Assembly (NCBI GenBank): GCA_050700495.1
Contig: JBOHHF010000522.1
Coordinates: 1-11,532, forward strand
Reading direction: 5' to 3'
Origin: GCA-003244245 sp050700495
GTDB lineage: Bacteria; Actinomycetota; Actinomycetes; Mycobacteriales; Pseudonocardiaceae
Length of the DNA: 11,532 nucleotides
The notes below the pieces were generated by a model. The model did not search any database, was not told the origin of the DNA, and saw nothing but the letters and a program-made list of their open reading frames with translations. Below, piece by piece: positions 1 to 6,067 of the stretch (the first letter of the stretch is position 1; every line of letters begins with the position of its first letter). The position numbers and the translations under genes were made by a program.

Positions 1-395
1 ACCTGGCGCTGATCGACGCCGCCGAGCGGGCGCTGGCCGCCGGCATCGGTGCGGCGCAGCCGGGGGCGCGGCTCGGCGATGTCGGCCACGCGATCGGGGC
101 GGCCGGTCGGGTGGCCGGGTTCGGGATGCTTGCCGACCACGGCGGGCACGGCGTCGGGCGTTCGATGCACGAGCAGCCGCACGTCCCCAACCAGGGCCGG
201 GCCCGGCGCGGCCTGATCCTGCGGCCGGGCCTGGTGCTGGCGATCGAGCCGATGCTGCTCTCCGGCGGCGGTGACGGCTACCGGCACGATCACGACGGCT
301 GGACGTTGCGCACCGCCGACGGCAGCCGCGCCGCCCACGTCGAGCACACGATCGCCGTTACCGAGGACGGACCGCGGATCCTCACCGTCCTGTGA
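1..395 (+). CDS. map: Type I methionine aminopeptidase, C-terminal part (partial at 5' end)
   Basis: This is the 3' part of a gene whose start lies before the window; codons run from base 3 and the stop is TGA at 393-395. Methionine aminopeptidase is a cytosolic metalloenzyme that removes the initiator Met from nascent proteins. About 130 residues are visible. They include HGGHGVGRSMHEQPHVPN, which carries the family's active-site His residues. Further on are AIEPM, with a metal-binding Glu, and VEHTIAVTEDGPRIL, with the last metal-binding Glu followed by the typical C-terminal end. The two Asp metal ligands of the family would lie upstream, outside the window. The open frame is intact and ends at the usual family position, so the IS element 31 bp downstream has not damaged it. 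Assignment of the family is firm; which map paralogue it is cannot be told from this fragment. Confidence 0.93.
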   Translation, partial: LALIDAAERALAAGIGAAQPGARLGDVGHAIGAAGRVAGFGMLADHGGHGVGRSMHEQPHVPNQGRARRGLILRPGLVLAIEPMLLSGGGDGYRHDHDGWTLRTADGSRAAHVEHTIAVTEDGPRILTVL

Positions 396-418
396 TCGGT
401 CGCGACGAGAACCAGGCC

Positions 419-426
419 CGCGAGCG
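419..426. repeat. Target-site duplication, left copy (CGCGAGCG)
   Basis: The eight bases CGCGAGCG directly precede the left end of the IS element and are repeated exactly at 2395-2402 after its right end. Eight base pairs is the duplication length known for IS66-family transposition. Confidence 0.9.
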
Positions 427-448
427 GTACGTAGTCGGAAGTCCTGTG
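427..448 (+). repeat. IS66 left terminal inverted repeat
   Basis: The outer end begins GTACGTAGTCGGAAG and pairs with the reverse complement of 2373-2394, with one mismatch in 22. The GTA start agrees with the termini known in the IS66 family. Confidence 0.9.
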
Positions 449-525
449 GTGCGCGGGTGACGGTGCGCCGGGCTCGTGGCGTGACACGCCGGGCGGGATG
501 CGTGATCTGCGGCGCGTGATCATAT

Positions 526-2301
526 TTGCTGTGCTCTGTGACTGGGGCGGCCGCGGTGCTGGCGGAGACGGATGCTGTCCTGTCGCCGCGGGATGCGTTG
601 GCTGCCGCGTTGGAGGCGAACCGGCAGCTGGTGGAGTTGACCGGGAAGCTTCGCGAGGAGAACGCCCGGCTGTGGGAGGACAACGCCCGGCTGGTTGCGT
701 GTGCCGCGGAGCGGGACGCCGAGTTGGACCGGGTGCGGGCTGATCTGACGGTTTTGCAGCGGATGCTGTTCGGGCGGTCCTCGGAGCGGTCACGTCCGGG
801 GCAGGCTGGCGGTGATGGGGCCGGCGGTGACGGCGGCGGCCGGGGTCGCGGGAACGGCCAGGGGGTCAAGCGGGGGCCGGGGGCGCGGGCGGGACGGCGG
901 GATTACTCGCACCTGCCCCGGTTCGAGATGCTCTGGGACTTCCCCGGGGGTGGGTACTGCTGCCCGGAGTGCGGGGAGCCGTTCACGCTGCTGGGTGATC
1001 ACGTGTCCGGACAGCAGTTGGACTGGCAGGTGATCGTGCGGCTGGTGGCGCACTGCCGGCGCCGGTACCGGCGGGTGTGTGAGTGTCGGGTGCCGGCGAC
1101 GGTGATGGCGCCCGGACCGCCGAAGGCGATCGGCAAGGGCCTGTTGTCCAACGGGTTCATCGCGATGCTGTTCACCGAACGCTACGTCGCCGGGCGGAGC
1201 ATGAACTCCCTGGTGACCGGCCTGGCCCGCCACGGCGCGGAGATCTCGCCCGCGACGCTGACCGGCACCTGCGCCCAAGCCGGGGCGCTGCTGGCCCCGC
1301 TGGAGGAGGCGATCACCGCCCGGTCGCGGGATTCCTGGCACCTGCACGCCGACGAGACCACCTGGCGGGTCTTCGCCCCGCGCGAGGACAGCGAGGGTGC
1401 TCAACCCGGCGGCTCGGTGAAGTGGTGGCTGTGGGTGTTCATCGGCGCCGACACCGTGTGCTTCGTGATGGACCCCACCAGGTCCGGGACGGTCCTGGCC
1501 CGGCACGCCGGAATCGACGGGAAAACCGGGCAGCTGTCCCCGGGCCAGGACGGTGGGCCGCGGCGGCTGGTCATCTCCAGCGACTTCTACGCCGTCTACC
1601 AGGCCGCGGGGAACAAGGCAGACGGCCTGGTCAACCTCTTTTGCTGGGCGCACGTCCGGCGGCACTTCGTCCGGGCCGGGGACAGCAACCCCGCCCAGCT
1701 CAAGCACTGGACCGACGGGTGGCTGGCCCGGATCAAGAACCTGTACACCGCCCACGATGAGCTGATGGCCGCCTGGCAGCACGCCGACGGGCCCGTGTCC
1801 CGGGACAGGCCCGGGGGGCAGACGGCGGCCGCTGCCCGCCTGGACGAGGCCTCCACCGCATGGGACACGGCCCTGAAGGTGATCGACGAGACCCGCACCA
1901 AGCAGATGGCCGCGCCGGGCCTGCAGGAACCCGCGAAGAAAGCGCTCGCCACGCTGGACCGGGAATGGGACGGGCTGATCGCGCACCGGGACTACCCGAT
2001 GATCAGCCTGGACAACAATGCAGCCGAGCGCATGATCCGCGGTCCCGTCGTGACCCGCAAGAACGCCGGCGGCTCCCGCAACGAGGACTCCGCCCGGCTC
2101 GCCGCCACCATGTGGACCGTCACCGCGACGGTCCAGATGGCCGGTCTGAACGTCCTGACCTGGCTCACCGCCTACCTCGACGAATGCGGCCGCAACGGCG
2201 GGAAACCCCCCACCGGGCCAGCGCTGGAACGGTTCCTGCCCTGGACCGTCAACCCCGACGACCTCCACGTCTGGGCGACACCACCCCAGCAGCCCGGCTG
2301 A
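526..2301 (+). CDS. IS66-family DDE transposase (TnpC type)
   Basis: The protein is about 591 residues and catalyses movement of the surrounding element. Visible domains in order are:
- a Leu/Glu-rich coiled coil at about 24-80, ending in LQRMLFGRSSERS, the conserved IS66 N-terminal signature;
- a Gly/Arg-rich linker at about 92-125;
- a zinc-finger-like segment with CPEC at 146-149 and CEC at 185-187;
- the catalytic core, with Asp276 in HADETTW, Asp353 in SSDFYAVY and Glu501 in LDNNAAERMIRG as the presumed DDE triad.
CWAHVRRHF at 373-381 and the C-terminal helical tail are also typical. The start is uncertain. TTG at 526 gives the longest frame, while GTG at 538 or GTG at 556 (preceded by a G-rich stretch at 543-549) are equally possible and keep all domains. 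Third codon positions are mostly G in the first third and mostly C later, an odd internal shift. Confidence 0.95.
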   Translation: MLCSVTGAAAVLAETDAVLSPRDALAAALEANRQLVELTGKLREENARLWEDNARLVACAAERDAELDRVRADLTVLQRMLFGRSSERSRPGQAGGDGAGGDGGGRGRGNGQGVKRGPGARAGRRDYSHLPRFEMLWDFPGGGYCCPECGEPFTLLGDHVSGQQLDWQVIVRLVAHCRRRYRRVCECRVPATVMAPGPPKAIGKGLLSNGFIAMLFTERYVAGRSMNSLVTGLARHGAEISPATLTGTCAQAGALLAPLEEAITARSRDSWHLHADETTWRVFAPREDSEGAQPGGSVKWWLWVFIGADTVCFVMDPTRSGTVLARHAGIDGKTGQLSPGQDGGPRRLVISSDFYAVYQAAGNKADGLVNLFCWAHVRRHFVRAGDSNPAQLKHWTDGWLARIKNLYTAHDELMAAWQHADGPVSRDRPGGQTAAAARLDEASTAWDTALKVIDETRTKQMAAPGLQEPAKKALATLDREWDGLIAHRDYPMISLDNNAAERMIRGPVVTRKNAGGSRNEDSARLAATMWTVTATVQMAGLNVLTWLTAYLDECGRNGGKPPTGPALERFLPWTVNPDDLHVWATPPQQPG

Positions 2302-2372
2302 CCCCCACCCCCCGTGGCAATCACCGACGTCGGCACAACAACCGGCCACGCCGGCTATCTGCCATGCCCGCT

Positions 2373-2394
2373 CACAGGACTTCCGAATACGTAC
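2373..2394 (-). repeat. IS66 right terminal inverted repeat
   Basis: This is the reverse complement of the left terminal repeat with one mismatch, ending in ATACGTAC at base 2394. The target duplication follows immediately. Confidence 0.9.
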
Positions 2395-2402
2395 CGCGAG
2401 CG
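2395..2402. repeat. Target-site duplication, right copy (CGCGAGCG)
   Basis: This is an exact copy of 419-426. Removing the element and one copy restores a continuous spacer between map and the first GNAT gene. Confidence 0.9.
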
Positions 2403-2422
2403 GGGGTCCACGATAAACAGGC

Positions 2423-2929
2423 CCGTGGTATCACCGCGTACGTGAACGATCGCCTGACCGTGCGCCCGGCCCGTCCCGACGAAGTCGATCAGGTGGGTCG
2501 GCTCACCTTTGAGGCCTACGTCGCCGACGGATACGCCAACCCTGCGGGCTCCTACGCCGCGGCGCTGGCGGACACCTCCCGACGAGCCCGAGACGCTGAG
2601 CTGCTGGTGGCGGTGGATTCCAACGCAAGGGTGCTGGGCACGGTCACGGTGTGCACGCCGGGCAGCCCGCTGGGAGAGCTGTCCCAGCCCGGTGAGCTGG
2701 AGTTCCGGATGCTGGCGGTGGCCCTTGATGCGCGCCGCCGCGGTGTCGGGGAGGCGCTGGTGATCGCCGTACTCCCACGGGCGGCCGAGATCGGCGCGCA
2801 CCGGGTGGTGATGTGCAGCGCTGCGGAGATGCCCGTTGCGCACCGGCTCTACACCCGGCTGGAATTCGTCCGGCTGCCCGAACGTGACTGGCAACCGGTG
2901 CCGGTATGACGCTGTTGGCCTTCGGCGCG
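2423..2929 (+). repeat. Direct long repeat, copy 1 (GNAT unit)
   Basis: This block aligns with 5460-5967 in the same orientation. Shared sequence begins with CCGTGGTATCACCGC just before the GNAT start codon and ends with GGCCTTCGGCGCG. Flanks on both sides are unrelated. The two copies differ by scattered substitutions and one 1-bp deletion in copy 1. Confidence 0.85.
2442..2909 (+). CDS. GNAT-family N-acetyltransferase, copy 1 (C-terminally shortened)
   Basis: The predicted 155-residue protein is a cytosolic acetyl-CoA-dependent acyltransferase of the GNAT superfamily; the substrate cannot be inferred. The N-terminus, VNDRLTVRPARPDEVDQVG, is a typical GNAT first strand and helix. LEFRMLAVALDARRRGVGEALV at about residues 84-105 contains the RRRGVG acetyl-CoA pyrophosphate-binding loop, and AHRLYTRLEFVRLPERDW is the usual final helix-strand region. 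The GTG at 2442 was chosen because it matches the start of copy 2 at 5479; no clear ribosome-binding site is seen. Compared with copy 2, one C is missing near 2902. The frame therefore reads CCG GTA TGA and stops early, losing about 11 residues of the last beta strand (GVTLLAFGA in copy 2). With the missing base restored, the frame would run to TAA at 2957-2959. It may be a weakened or inactive paralogue. Confidence 0.8.
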   Translation: MNDRLTVRPARPDEVDQVGRLTFEAYVADGYANPAGSYAAALADTSRRARDAELLVAVDSNARVLGTVTVCTPGSPLGELSQPGELEFRMLAVALDARRRGVGEALVIAVLPRAAEIGAHRVVMCSAAEMPVAHRLYTRLEFVRLPERDWQPVPV

Positions 2930-3747
2930 GAATGCGTGAGCGGTGACGCCGTGGCGTAAGCGTCGGGGTTCGTCGCCGGGCTGCCACCCACCGATCTCTC
3001 CAAGTCCTCGGTGAAGCCACCGAGATCCGGATACCGCCAGGAGTCGAGCCGTGTAACGGCGCCAGATCGGTCGACGCCTCGAACGCGACGACGGCGGACG
3101 GGCGCACCGGTGCCACGTCGCACGACGGCGCGACTTCGTCGGGCGCGTATGCGGCGAGCAGGGCCAGGTGCCCGCCTGCGGAGGCTCCCACCAGCGCGAT
3201 CCGGTTCGGGTCGACACCGAGCCGGGCTGCGTTCGCGCCCACCCAACCGACCGCGCAGGCGACGTCAGCCACCTGATCGCGCCACCGCCCGGCCGGGGTG
3301 AGCCGGTAGTCGATATCGACGACGACCGTTCCCGTGCGGGCCAGTTCCAGATTCCACTCCGCGGTCTCGCCACGATGACCGTCGTCCGCCAAGCCCGCGC
3401 CATGCACCCACACCACGGCGGGCCAGGTCCCTCCGAAGCGGTCAGCGACGTCCCGCCCAGGTACGCCCCCAGTCGATGCCGCCCGCGGCGCGGGTCGCGG
3501 CGACCGTCGGGACCAGCGAGGCCACCACGACAACTGCTCCGATCACGACGAGCCCGACGTGGCGGCGCAGCAGCACAGCCAGGGTCACCGCCAAGGCAGT
3601 GATCACCAGGGCCTGCTCCGCGGCGATGGTGCCGAGCAGCCACAGCTCACCCGTCGGGCCGGATACGAACATCAACACTGTGCACAGCACCAGGACGGCG
3701 GCGAACAACCAGCCGAGTATGAGCGCGCCGATACTAAGGACCCTCAT
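2930..3747 (-). pseudogene. Decayed membrane-anchored alpha/beta-hydrolase (esterase/lipase-like)
   Basis: Pieces of one gene lie in different frames on the minus strand. From ATG at 3747, about 100 residues encode three hydrophobic segments (GALILGWLFAAVLVLC..., AAEQALVITALAVTLAVLL, VGLVVIGAVVVVASLV) and end in GGIDWGRTW, stopping at 3442. In another frame, roughly 3430 to 3045, lies the catalytic core of an alpha/beta-hydrolase. It has WPAVVWVHGAG (oxyanion HGxG), VVDIDYRL, GVDPNRIALVGASAGGHLA (nucleophile GxSxG) and VVAFEASTDLAPLHG. A further shift near 3040 leads to WRYPDLGGFTEDLERSVGGSP and ASPLTH, where homology ends at about 2930, before the catalytic Asp and His expected near the C-terminus. 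The stretch normally joining the membrane part to the hydrolase core also appears too short, suggesting a deletion near 3430-3470. Four lesions make a functional product unlikely. The family call rests on motifs only. Confidence 0.75.
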
Positions 3748-3846
3748 GAATCGAGCATCACAGGGTCGGGCTCCTGCCCGCATCGGGCGAGCGGAGGGTC
3801 CACTGTCATCACTTCGAACGATCACATCCCCACTCGCTGTTACTGG

Positions 3847-4515
3847 TTAGTTGGGGGTCTCGGTGTGGAGATGGCCACTGGCCAGGCGGCGGCTGTGCTC
3901 GAGCAGCCGGGGGTAATCGGTGGCGATGCCTTGCAGGAGGGTTTTGACCGCGCTCTCGATCTCTGTCTCGCGGGTGGGTGCGTGGCCGAACAGGGCGCGG
4001 TAATGGACGAGCGACCCGAGCAGGTCGAGCGTGAGGTCGAGGTCGAGGTCCGCGCGCAGGTCACCGCGGGCGATGGCTCGGATGAGAGTCTGCTTGACCG
4101 CGGCGCGCGGCGGATCGAACAGCGTGGTCATGAAGTCGGCGCGAAGTTCGGGTTGAGCCGCGCAGTCGGCCAGCAGGGAGCCGAGCACGTCGGGAGGCAT
4201 CCGCTGGAAGGCTGCCACGAAGACGCTGATGCCCTCGCCGAGGTCGCAGAGCGTGCACTCGGTGTTCGGTACCTGCGCCGCACCGAGGCGCCGAGCGAGC
4301 GTCGCGAGCACAAGATGCTGGCGGGTGGGCCAGCGGCGGTAGATCGCCGGTTTCGTGGTGCCGGCTTGCCGGGCGACTTCTTCGAGAGTGAAGCGGCTGT
4401 ATCCGGACTCGTCGAGCACGGCGAGCGTCGCATCGAGTACGGCCGTGTCGATCTGCGAGTTCCGCGGCCGGCCTGGCCGCGCGGCCGGCACGGCGCGGTC
4501 ATGAGGGGATTGCAC
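3847..4515 (-). CDS. TetR/AcrR-family transcriptional repressor
   Basis: The protein is 222 residues from GTG at 4515. A DNA-binding helix-turn-helix lies at about residues 24-65, with YSRFTLEEVARQAGTTKPAIYRRWPTRQHL a textbook TetR N-terminal domain. It is preceded by a basic ARPGRPR arm. The rest is a helical ligand/dimer domain; RADLDLDLTLDLLGSLVHYRALFG resembles the TetR_C_11 type C-terminus. The frame remains open upstream to GTG at 4581, but that start would place coding sequence over the divergent promoter and the neighbour's ribosome-binding site. GTG 4515, or an inner GTG at 4485, is therefore preferred. The gene is divergent from the NmrA-like gene, with starts 58 bp apart, the usual layout for a repressor controlling itself and its neighbour. 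The ligand is unknown. Below the gene, 3748-3846 holds nothing I recognise. Confidence 0.92.
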   Translation of the reverse strand: MQSPHDRAVPAARPGRPRNSQIDTAVLDATLAVLDESGYSRFTLEEVARQAGTTKPAIYRRWPTRQHLVLATLARRLGAAQVPNTECTLCDLGEGISVFVAAFQRMPPDVLGSLLADCAAQPELRADFMTTLFDPPRAAVKQTLIRAIARGDLRADLDLDLTLDLLGSLVHYRALFGHAPTRETEIESAVKTLLQGIATDYPRLLEHSRRLASGHLHTETPN

Positions 4516-4559
4516 GAACCCATCGTAGCCGCTATATTTCGATATGAATCGGAACGTAA
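4510..4559. promoter_or_regulatory. Overlapping divergent promoters between tetR-like and NmrA-like genes
   Basis: The plus strand has TTGCAC (4510-4515), a 17-bp spacer and TATATT (4533-4538), placing the start of transcription near 4545 and giving a leader of about 30 nt to the NmrA-like gene. The minus strand has TTACGT (4559-4554), 17 bp, then TATAGC (4536-4531). The two -10 boxes overlap, and this AT-rich patch stands out in a GC-rich window. Short inverted half-sites (GAAT...ATTC at 4545-4561, TTC/GAA around 4540) could belong to a TetR operator, but no long palindrome is present. The element match is by eye only. Confidence 0.45.
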
Positions 4560-4562
4560 TTC

Positions 4563-4570
4563 TAGGAGGA
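4563..4570 (+). promoter_or_regulatory. Ribosome-binding site of the NmrA-like gene
   Basis: TAGGAGGA is the strongest Shine-Dalgarno sequence in the window. It lies 3 nt before ATG 4574, only overlapping distance from ATG 4571, and inside the coding sequence if ATG 4544 were used. It therefore argues for a start at 4574. Confidence 0.75.
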
Positions 4571-4573
4571 ATG

Positions 4574-5395
4574 ATGACCACTCTGGTGACCGGAGCGACG
4601 GGAAACGTGGGCCGTCACGTCGTCGACCAGCTTCTTCGCGCCGGTCGGCGCGTCCGCGCGCTGACGCGCAACCCGAAGGCAGCCACTCTGCCGGACGGGG
4701 TTGAGGTCGTGACCGGCGACCTCAGTGCACCGCACACCCTGCTCTCGGCGTTCGACGGTGTCACCGCCATGCACCTGATCACGTTCGACGGCAACGGCGG
4801 CGCGGCGCTGCAGACCGGTCCCGAGATCGTCAAGCTGGCCACATCGGCTGGCGTACAACGGGTCACGGTTTTGTGGAGCGGTGAAGAGGGGCCGGTGGAG
4901 CAGGCGGTCGAAGAAAGCGAGCTCGAGTGGACGCTGTTACGACCCACCGTCGATTACATGTCCAACATGCTCGCGTGGGCGGACTCCATCCGGGCCGACG
5001 GCCTGGTCCAAGAGCCGTTCGGTAACAGGCTCGACGCCCCGATCGACGAAGCCGATATCGGTGCTGTAGCGGCGACAGCCCTGCTCGGGGACGGTCACGC
5101 GGGCAGGCGCTACACGCTGACCGGCCCCGAGGTGCTGACGATCCCCGACAAGGTGCGAGCCATCGGCGCGGCGATCGGTCGCGACATCCAGTTCGTCGAA
5201 CTCAGTGAGATCCAGGCCCGCGAGCGGATGCGGGAGTCGGGGACTGCGGAGGACGTCATCGAGTTCGTCCTCGGCTGGTACGCCAACCCGCCCGAGGCTG
5301 CCTCCACGGTGTTGCCGACCGTCGAGGAGCTCACCGGCCGGCCCGCCCGCACCATCGCCCACTGGGTCGCTGAGCACGCCGCGATCTTCCGCTGA
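4574..5395 (+). CDS. NmrA-like / atypical SDR NAD(P)-binding oxidoreductase
   Basis: The predicted protein is 273 residues, a normal length for the NmrA/atypical short-chain dehydrogenase group, many of which act as NAD(P)H-dependent quinone or azo reductases or as redox sensors. MTTLVTGATGNVGRHVV carries the Rossmann dinucleotide motif GxxGxxG (Gly7, Gly10, Gly13). RALTRNP at about 28-34 supplies basic residues that often favour NADP(H). VVTGDL at 45-50 is the next conserved strand. The classical SDR YxxxK pair is not evident, while ELEWTLLRPTVDYMSNML at about 116-133 matches the NmrA-like core. The C-terminal half (TGPEVLTIPDKVRAIGAAIGR) is the substrate-binding part. ATG 4574 is chosen from the ribosome-binding site; ATG 4571 and 4544 are in frame. 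Divergence from a TetR-type gene suggests induction by the repressor's ligand. The actual substrate is unknown. Confidence 0.88.
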   Translation: MTTLVTGATGNVGRHVVDQLLRAGRRVRALTRNPKAATLPDGVEVVTGDLSAPHTLLSAFDGVTAMHLITFDGNGGAALQTGPEIVKLATSAGVQRVTVLWSGEEGPVEQAVEESELEWTLLRPTVDYMSNMLAWADSIRADGLVQEPFGNRLDAPIDEADIGAVAATALLGDGHAGRRYTLTGPEVLTIPDKVRAIGAAIGRDIQFVELSEIQARERMRESGTAEDVIEFVLGWYANPPEAASTVLPTVEELTGRPARTIAHWVAEHAAIFR

Positions 5396-5416
5396 TGAGC
5401 CACGTTACGTGCAGGT

Positions 5417-5430
5417 CTAGCGCCGGCTAG
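5417..5430 (+). terminator. Small hairpin after the NmrA-like gene
   Basis: CTAGC-GCCG-GCTAG forms a 5-bp stem with a 4-nt loop about 20 nt after the stop codon; an alternative overlapping stem is GCCGG/CCGGC. There is no T-run, so termination is a guess. The rest of 5396-5459 shows nothing recognisable. Confidence 0.3.
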
Positions 5431-5459
5431 CCCGGCAATCCTGTCCCGGCGGCGAGTGT

Positions 5460-5967
5460 CCGTGGTATCACCGCATAAGTGAACGACCGCCTGACTGTGC
5501 GCCCGGCCCGTCCCGACGAACTCGATCAGGTGGGTCGGCTCACTCTCGAGGCGTACGTCGCTGACGGGTACGCGAATCCTGCGGGTTCTTACGCAGCCGA
5601 GCTGGCCGATGCGGCGCGACGAGCCAGGGACGCTGAGCTGCTGGTGGCGGTGGATCCCGAAGGAATGGTGCTGGGCACGGTCACGGTGTGCATGCCCGGC
5701 AGCGGGCTGGGGGAGCTGTCCCAACCCGGTGAGCTGGAGTTCCGGATGCTGGCGGTGGCCCTTGATGCGCGCCGCCGTGGCGTGGGGGAGGCGCTGGTGA
5801 TCGCCGTACTCCAGCGGGCGACCGAGACCGGCGCACACCGGGTGGTGCTGTCCAGCGCTGCGGAGATGTGTGTCGCGCACCGGCTCTACGCTCGGCTGGG
5901 ATTCGTCCGGCTGCCCGGACGTGACTGGCAACCGGTGCCCGGTGTGACGCTGCTGGCCTTCGGCGCG
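5460..5967 (+). repeat. Direct long repeat, copy 2 (GNAT unit)
   Basis: This is the partner of 2423-2929, one base longer. The two copies enclose about 2.5 kb containing the hydrolase pseudogene and the TetR/NmrA pair. Confidence 0.85.
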
Positions 5968-5979
5968 ACCCCGGTGTGA
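5479..5979 (+). CDS. GNAT-family N-acetyltransferase, copy 2 (full length)
   Basis: The 166-residue protein transfers an acetyl group from acetyl-CoA to an unknown acceptor. It has VNDRLTVRPARPDELDQVG at the N-terminus, the acetyl-CoA loop RRRGVG near residues 98-103 within a strand-loop-helix that starts LEFRMLAVALDA, and a full C-terminal strand ending GVTLLAFGATPV. By eye it differs from copy 1 at about 20 of 154 aligned residues. Changes cluster in surface-looking stretches (for example residues 60-63 and 112-117), while the acetyl-CoA core is unchanged. Start GTG 5479 follows the repeat edge by 19 bp, and the shared upstream block lacks a clear Shine-Dalgarno sequence, so leaderless or weak translation is possible. 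It lies downstream of the NmrA-like gene on the same strand, 83 bp apart, and could be co-transcribed. Confidence 0.87.
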   Translation: MNDRLTVRPARPDELDQVGRLTLEAYVADGYANPAGSYAAELADAARRARDAELLVAVDPEGMVLGTVTVCMPGSGLGELSQPGELEFRMLAVALDARRRGVGEALVIAVLQRATETGAHRVVLSSAAEMCVAHRLYARLGFVRLPGRDWQPVPGVTLLAFGATPV

Positions 5980-6041
5980 CTGAGACCTGCTTGCAGGGTC
6001 GAAGCATCATGACTGAGGCCTGCTCGCAGGTCCACGCATCA
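5977..6041. repeat. Two tandem hairpin repeats between convergent genes (possible bidirectional terminator)
   Basis: Unit 1 (5977-6009, 33 bp) and unit 2 (6010-6041, 32 bp) both read TGACTGAG-CCTGC-GCAGG-GCATCA at matching positions. Each contains a short inverted repeat: GACCTG with CAGGGTC around 5984-6000, and CCTG with CAGG at 6019-6030. Unit 1 starts at the stop codon of the second GNAT gene, and the opposing ACT-domain gene ends at 6068. The place fits a terminator for both strands; no T-run is present. Confidence 0.6.
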
Positions 6042-6067
6042 GCACCGCAACGACACTCACAGATCGT

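Larger units (their letters stand above)
427..2394 (+). mobile_element. Complete IS66-family insertion sequence (1968 bp)
   Basis: The element is bounded by terminal inverted repeats and flanked by a perfect 8-bp direct repeat, so both ends are defined to the base. Left end 427-448 and right end 2373-2394 match at 21 of 22 positions; both begin GTACGTA and share TCGGAAGTCCTGTG, with a single G/T difference at position 8. It carries one gene, the IS66 DDE transposase (TnpC-type). No separate tnpA or tnpB accessory genes are present, which resembles the single-gene branch of IS66 often called the ISBst12 group. About 99 bp precede the transposase frame and 93 bp follow it. The left non-coding part holds a perfect small palindrome, GGCGTG-A-CACGCC at 478-490, that could be a subterminal binding site. 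Insertion was into the spacer between map and the first GNAT gene, so no gene is interrupted. Intact ends, intact target duplication and an open transposase frame suggest a recent and possibly still active copy. Confidence 0.93.

Noticed and set aside
790..2349. Long open frame on the minus strand opposite the transposase (519 codons)
   Set aside because: It is antisense to a clear IS66 transposase, is Gly/Pro/Arg-rich without recognisable motifs, and is the kind of shadow frame GC-rich codons produce.
1860..2441. Upstream extension of the first GNAT frame into the IS element
   Set aside because: Residues before 2442 are an out-of-frame shadow of the transposase and cross the IS end; copy 2 begins at the equivalent GTG.
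3559..4704. Long plus-strand open frame (381 codons) across the TetR gene
   Set aside because: It runs opposite the well-supported TetR gene and through its helix-turn-helix region, and overlaps the NmrA-like gene in another frame; no domain is visible.
5977..6041. CRISPR array
   Set aside because: There are only two directly abutting units with no spacers and no cas genes, so this is a tandem hairpin repeat.
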